Shown here one piece after another: positions 61,179 to 64,000 of a DNA stretch of 64,000 nt; position 1 is the stretch's first letter; the number at the start of each line of letters is the position of its first letter. This DNA comes from Actinomyces gerencseriae DSM 6844. Its GTDB lineage: Bacteria > Actinomycetota > Actinomycetes > Actinomycetales > Actinomycetaceae. Location: NCBI RefSeq assembly GCF_000429265.1, contig NZ_AUBN01000015.1, positions 59,097 to 123,096 of the forward strand, in the 5' to 3' direction. Under the pieces are notes generated by a model. It was not told where the DNA came from. It saw only the letters and a program-made list of their open reading frames with translations, and made no database searches. Made by a program: the position numbers and the translations under genes.

Positions 61179-61379
61179 TCAGTCCTCGGCCCGGCGGAGC
61201 TCCGAGGCGAGCGTCTCATGAATCGCCTCCAGAGCGGCGACCCGTTCCTCCATCGGAGCGTCGCCGGCCTCCTGAAGCCTGTCGGCGATATCGGTGAGGC
61301 GGCCGGTATGCGCATCGGCCGCGCCTGCCGGTGGTGGGACCGGAACGGGGCGCGGCTCGCGGGCGATCTGGTGCGTCAT
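61179..61379 (-). CDS. Small conserved-position protein (Rv1693-like)
   Basis: 66 residues from ATG 61379 (MTHQIAREPRPVPVPPPAGA), 13 nt after the HAD phosphatase stop. A Pro-rich N-terminus precedes a helical C-terminus (LTDIADRLQEAGDAPMEERV, AALEAIHETLASELRR). Mycobacteria have a 58-residue hypothetical gene, Rv1693, in the same place between the phosphatase and tlyA. A longer frame to 61481 would overlap the phosphatase and is less likely. The function is unknown. Confidence 0.6.
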   Translation of the reverse strand: MTHQIAREPRPVPVPPPAGAADAHTGRLTDIADRLQEAGDAPMEERVAALEAIHETLASELRRAED

Positions 61380-61392
61380 GCGGTGATCGGAC

Positions 61393-62466
61393 TCAGGCTC
61401 GGACACGAATGTCGGGAATGCTCGGCGCCGGGGCTCCAGCATGCCGATCCAGGTGATCCCACATGGCGCAGGCCAGAGCACGGTAGGCGTTGAGGGTGAT
61501 CTCAGCCTCCCGCCCGGTCAGAGCGACCTCGTCGTCGAGAAGGACGACGTCGTCGTGAATGCGGCAATGAGTCGCGCCCACGATCCACTCGGTCTCTTCA
61601 CCGCGGCGCTCGTGCACCGGTCTCGGATGGGGCTCCAGCAGGCCGCGCAGGTCGGTGTGGAGGTATGCGGGGCGCTCCTCGGGCCGGGCCAGGACGACGT
61701 CGCGCGCCGTGCTGACGCCCGTCAGGACGTGCAGTCCGGGGATGCCGGCGGCGCGGGCCCCGACGTGATCGGTGTTGAGACGATCACCCACGGCCAGCGG
61801 GGCGGAGCCACCGGCGCGGGCGAGAGCGCGTTCGTAGATCCCCGGGAACGGCTTGCCTCCGGCCAGCGGCTCGCGACCGGAGGCATTGGCGATGGCCGCC
61901 ACGAGACTGCCATTGCCCAGAGCGAAGCCGCGCTCGGTGGGCAGGGTGGCGTCGAGATTGGTGGCGACGTGAAGCGCCCCATCGGCGATGGCGTACAGGC
62001 CCTCCGACATCATCGCCCAGTCGACGGCCGGATCCCAGCCCTGAACGACAGCGGCGGGCCGGTCGTCGGCCGAGGCGACAACCGTGAAGCCCTCGGCGGC
62101 AAGAGCCGAGCGCAGACCCTCGCCACCGACGACGAGTACGGGCGAGCCCTCGGCGAGCCGCTCGCGCAGCAGTGCGGCGGCGTCCATGGCGGCCGAGAAG
62201 ACCTCGTCCGGAGAGGCCCGAATATCGTTGCGGGACAGCTTGTCGACAACGGCCTGAGGCGCGCGGGAGGCGTTGTTGGTGACGAATGACAACGTCATGC
62301 CGTGAGCCCGAGCGCCGTTAATGCTGTCAGCGGCGTAGTCGACCCTGGCGTCACCGGCGAAGCACACGCCGTCCAGGTCCAGGAGGGCGACGTCATAGGT
62401 CCGCGCCAGAGGCGACTCGCTGCCCAGAAGCATGGCGTCTCCATCAACGGGAGCCAGTGCGGTCAT
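61393..62466 (-). CDS. HAD-family hydrolase, NagD-like (Rv1692 position)
   Basis: 357 residues. HAD motif I is VALLDLDGVCFAGD (Asp30 nucleophile, Asp32), motif II is LSFVTNNASRAP, motif III contains the Lys of AGGKPFPGIYERAL and motif IV is PLAVGDRLNTDHVGA. A NagD-type cap domain lies between. In mycobacteria the protein at this position dephosphorylates glycerol 3-phosphate; the same may apply. A C-terminal extension of about 90 residues after LHVLTGVSTARDVVLARPEE is usual for the group. It starts 1 nt after the TPR gene stop. Confidence 0.87.
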   Translation of the reverse strand: MTALAPVDGDAMLLGSESPLARTYDVALLDLDGVCFAGDARVDYAADSINGARAHGMTLSFVTNNASRAPQAVVDKLSRNDIRASPDEVFSAAMDAAALLRERLAEGSPVLVVGGEGLRSALAAEGFTVVASADDRPAAVVQGWDPAVDWAMMSEGLYAIADGALHVATNLDATLPTERGFALGNGSLVAAIANASGREPLAGGKPFPGIYERALARAGGSAPLAVGDRLNTDHVGARAAGIPGLHVLTGVSTARDVVLARPEERPAYLHTDLRGLLEPHPRPVHERRGEETEWIVGATHCRIHDDVVLLDDEVALTGREAEITLNAYRALACAMWDHLDRHAGAPAPSIPDIRVRA

Positions 62467-62467
62467 G

Positions 62468-63802
62468 TCAGGCCTCCTGATCCTCGGGCCCGTCGCTCTC
62501 ATCGACGTGGCCGGTCTCGCCGAGCAACTCGGCCATCTCCTCCTCGACGCGCTCGGAGAAGGACGCGGACCCGTGGAGCTCCTCGGTGCTCTCGTCGCTG
62601 GTGAAGGTGTCGTCGCATCCCACCGGCACGGCCGAGAGACCTTCGGGAGCCTCCCCGGCGAGGCCGCCGCCGACGGTCTCGGTGAGATCGTCGGTACGTG
62701 CCCTCGAGGCATCCTCCTCGGAAGGGATGTCGGGCGCGTCAGCGGACTCGGCGCGAACGGCCTGCTCCTGATCGTAGTCGTCCTCGATATCGTAGACCTC
62801 GACATCGTTCTCGGGCTCGTCCCGGGGTCCCTCGCCGATGCGCTCGCGAATGGCCGCGGCCTCATCCGCTCGGCCGAGATTCTCGAGCCGGTCGGCGCGC
62901 ACGGAGTGGAGACGTCGCAGCGTCTCCCGGTCACCGCGGAACATCATGATCGCCTCTTCGATCACCACCAGCCCGAGGTCGTCCTGCCCCATGTCGTGCC
63001 GCACGCCCGAGACGACCATGGCCAGCTCCGCCTCCTCGAGATCGTCGAGCAGGTTGGGGTCGACCTCCTTCGCGATTTTGAGGGCCTGCTGGTGACGGCC
63101 CAGAGCGCGCTCGCAATCGGCCTCGATGGCACGATGCATATCCAGGCCCGACAGACGCCTCGCGGCACGGATCTCGCGAAGCGCCTCGGCGTAGTGCCCG
63201 GCCAGGTATGCGGCGATTCCTGCTGACTCTCGTACGACGGCAACCCGGCCCGCGTGCGATGCAGCATAACGAGCATGCTGATAGGCGAGCTCCGGGTCGG
63301 AGACGAGCAGGCGCTGAAGCATGACCAGATGCCGTGAGACGTTCTCCGCGTTCGCCCGGCCCAAGGCTCTCAGCTCACGACGTGCCGACGCCTCGAGATC
63401 CGCCGGCCGGACGTTCTCCGGCACCGAGGGCTCGGGCACCCGCCTCCGCTGCGAAGGACGAGAATCACGCCCACCGCCGTCGCGGCGCCCATGCCCCGAG
63501 AAGCGTCTTCCGCGGCCATCCTGTTGACGACGAAAACGATCACCGCGCTCCTCGCGGCGCCGACCGCGATCCCGCTTGGCGTCGTCGCCTCGCGCATGCC
63601 CGTATCGGCCACGGTCATCAGAAGACGAGCCGCCACGACCACGAGAGAACTCGCGGCCTCCATCGTCATGACTCCGGGAGTGCTGTCGCCGCCCGTCGTC
63701 AACCGGGTATTCCCTGTCACCGCGCCGCCGGAAACCATGACGATCGCCAGCTGAGCGTGCACTGCGGGAGCGCCACTGACTGTCGCGCCTGTCCTGGGAC
63801 AT
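62468..63802 (-). CDS. Tetratricopeptide-repeat protein with basic disordered N-terminus (Rv1691-like)
   Basis: 444 residues. The first 120 are very Arg/Gly/Asp/Ser-rich (DDRGRYGHARGDDAKRDRGR). A helical domain of TPR type follows (RRELRALGRANAENVSRHLV, YAASHAGRVAVVRESAGIAA, LDMHRAIEADCERALGRHQQ). The last 120 residues are acidic. ATG 63802 has AAGGA 8 nt upstream. It leads the conserved block and is the first protein gene after the rRNA operon; a -10-like TAGGCT on the minus strand (63844-63849) may start its transcript. The function is unknown. Confidence 0.8.
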   Translation of the reverse strand: MSQDRRDSQWRSRSARSAGDRHGFRRRGDREYPVDDGRRQHSRSHDDGGREFSRGRGGSSSDDRGRYGHARGDDAKRDRGRRREERGDRFRRQQDGRGRRFSGHGRRDGGGRDSRPSQRRRVPEPSVPENVRPADLEASARRELRALGRANAENVSRHLVMLQRLLVSDPELAYQHARYAASHAGRVAVVRESAGIAAYLAGHYAEALREIRAARRLSGLDMHRAIEADCERALGRHQQALKIAKEVDPNLLDDLEEAELAMVVSGVRHDMGQDDLGLVVIEEAIMMFRGDRETLRRLHSVRADRLENLGRADEAAAIRERIGEGPRDEPENDVEVYDIEDDYDQEQAVRAESADAPDIPSEEDASRARTDDLTETVGGGLAGEAPEGLSAVPVGCDDTFTSDESTEELHGSASFSERVEEEMAELLGETGHVDESDGPEDQEA

Positions 63803-63879
63803 GGATGTGGTCCTTGGGTTGCGGTGGGATCTGTTTCTGGATGAGCCTACCTGTAGTCGGTGACAGGTCTCTTGATCCG

Positions 63880-63950
63880 GCGTTGTTGTGTTGTTGTTTG
63901 TTTCCCCCCCGTTTGCCGCCGTTTTTGTGGGTGGTGGGGGGGGTGGTGTG
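63880..63950. other. Low-complexity, strand-asymmetric spacer downstream of 5S rRNA
   Basis: The plus strand is almost only G and T with a C7 run: TTG-type repeats at 63882-63903, C7 at 63904-63910, then T5 and G-rich runs including G8 around 63936-63943. The minus strand transcript is therefore C/A-rich. G-runs could form a quadruplex on the plus strand. No classic T-tailed hairpin terminator for the rRNA operon is seen. Confidence 0.5.
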
Positions 63951-64000
63951 TGCTCGGTGGTGTCCTGCTCTTCCGCGTCCTGGCGGGCGCAGTACCATTG
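63951..64000 (-). rRNA. 5S ribosomal RNA, 3' part (continues beyond window)
   Basis: Read on the minus strand, bases 64000 to 63951 give CAATGGTACTGC, then CGCCAGGACGCGG, AGAGCAGGAC and ACCACCG. This matches the 3' half of bacterial 5S rRNA (GAUGGUACUGC, helix IV-V region with GGGAGAGUAGGAC, and the 3' strand of helix I). The 5' half lies outside. It shows that an rRNA operon ends here, transcribed in the same direction as the TPR-to-mctB block. The exact 3' end is uncertain by a few bases. Confidence 0.8.

Overview
The window is chromosomal DNA of a high-GC actinobacterium, most likely of the Actinomyces/Schaalia type. The evidence is GC-rich third codon positions, frequent GTG starts, many ATGA/GTGA stop-start overlaps, several promoters that look leaderless (TANNNT then 6 to 8 nt then the start codon), and a right-hand block in the order known from mycobacteria as Rv1691 to Rv1700 (TPR protein, HAD phosphatase, small protein, tlyA, nadK, recN, steA, mctB, then pyrG and nudix). 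A partial 5S rRNA on the minus strand closes the right edge. No transposase, CRISPR array or tRNA was recognised.

Layout. 1-6271 (+): maltose/maltodextrin uptake, with the end of a GH13 glucosidase, malE, malF, malG and a LacI regulator. 6216-13313: housekeeping and metabolic genes (glycerate kinase, M20 peptidase, DUF3043 protein, aldo/keto reductase, MFS exporter, pyrD). 13388-13624: an internally deleted zinc-metallopeptidase gene. 13658-17652 (-): a less GC-rich four-gene operon of MFS exporter, 5-aminolevulinate-synthase homologue, GNAT acetyltransferase and Gfo/Idh-type oxidoreductase, which resembles a small-molecule pathway. 17653-18396: a long non-coding stretch. 18397-18942: a flavodoxin. 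19174-21901 (-): a translationally coupled speD, DUF4178 and membrane speE set. 22065-25609 (+): MerR regulator and a two-gene ABC exporter. 25839-32382 (-): the Fe-S assembly operon sufR-B-D-C-S-U-T.

32714-45600 (-): an eleven-gene carbohydrate locus with three GH32/clan-J enzymes, two CUT1 importers (each a binding protein plus two permeases, no ATPase) and two LacI regulators. The enzyme content points to fructans (levan, inulin, sucrose or related). A good promoter with two CG-centred palindromes lies at 45613-45669. None of the three sugar importers has its own ATPase, so a shared ATPase elsewhere (MsiK type) is expected.

45828-63802: nudix and pyrG, then a glycosyltransferase, MurJ and MraY-like set. 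Next is a plus-strand four-gene cassette (52350-55173) that looks like a type VII secretion substrate or polymorphic toxin with a membrane immunity-type partner, set into the otherwise minus-strand conserved block. The block then continues mctB, steA, recN, nadK, tlyA, small protein, HAD phosphatase and TPR protein. Short 9-bp or 18-bp tandem repeats recur at gene ends in this genome (34551, 45764, 49543, 59214). The most interesting candidates are the ALA-synthase operon and the WXG-type cassette.
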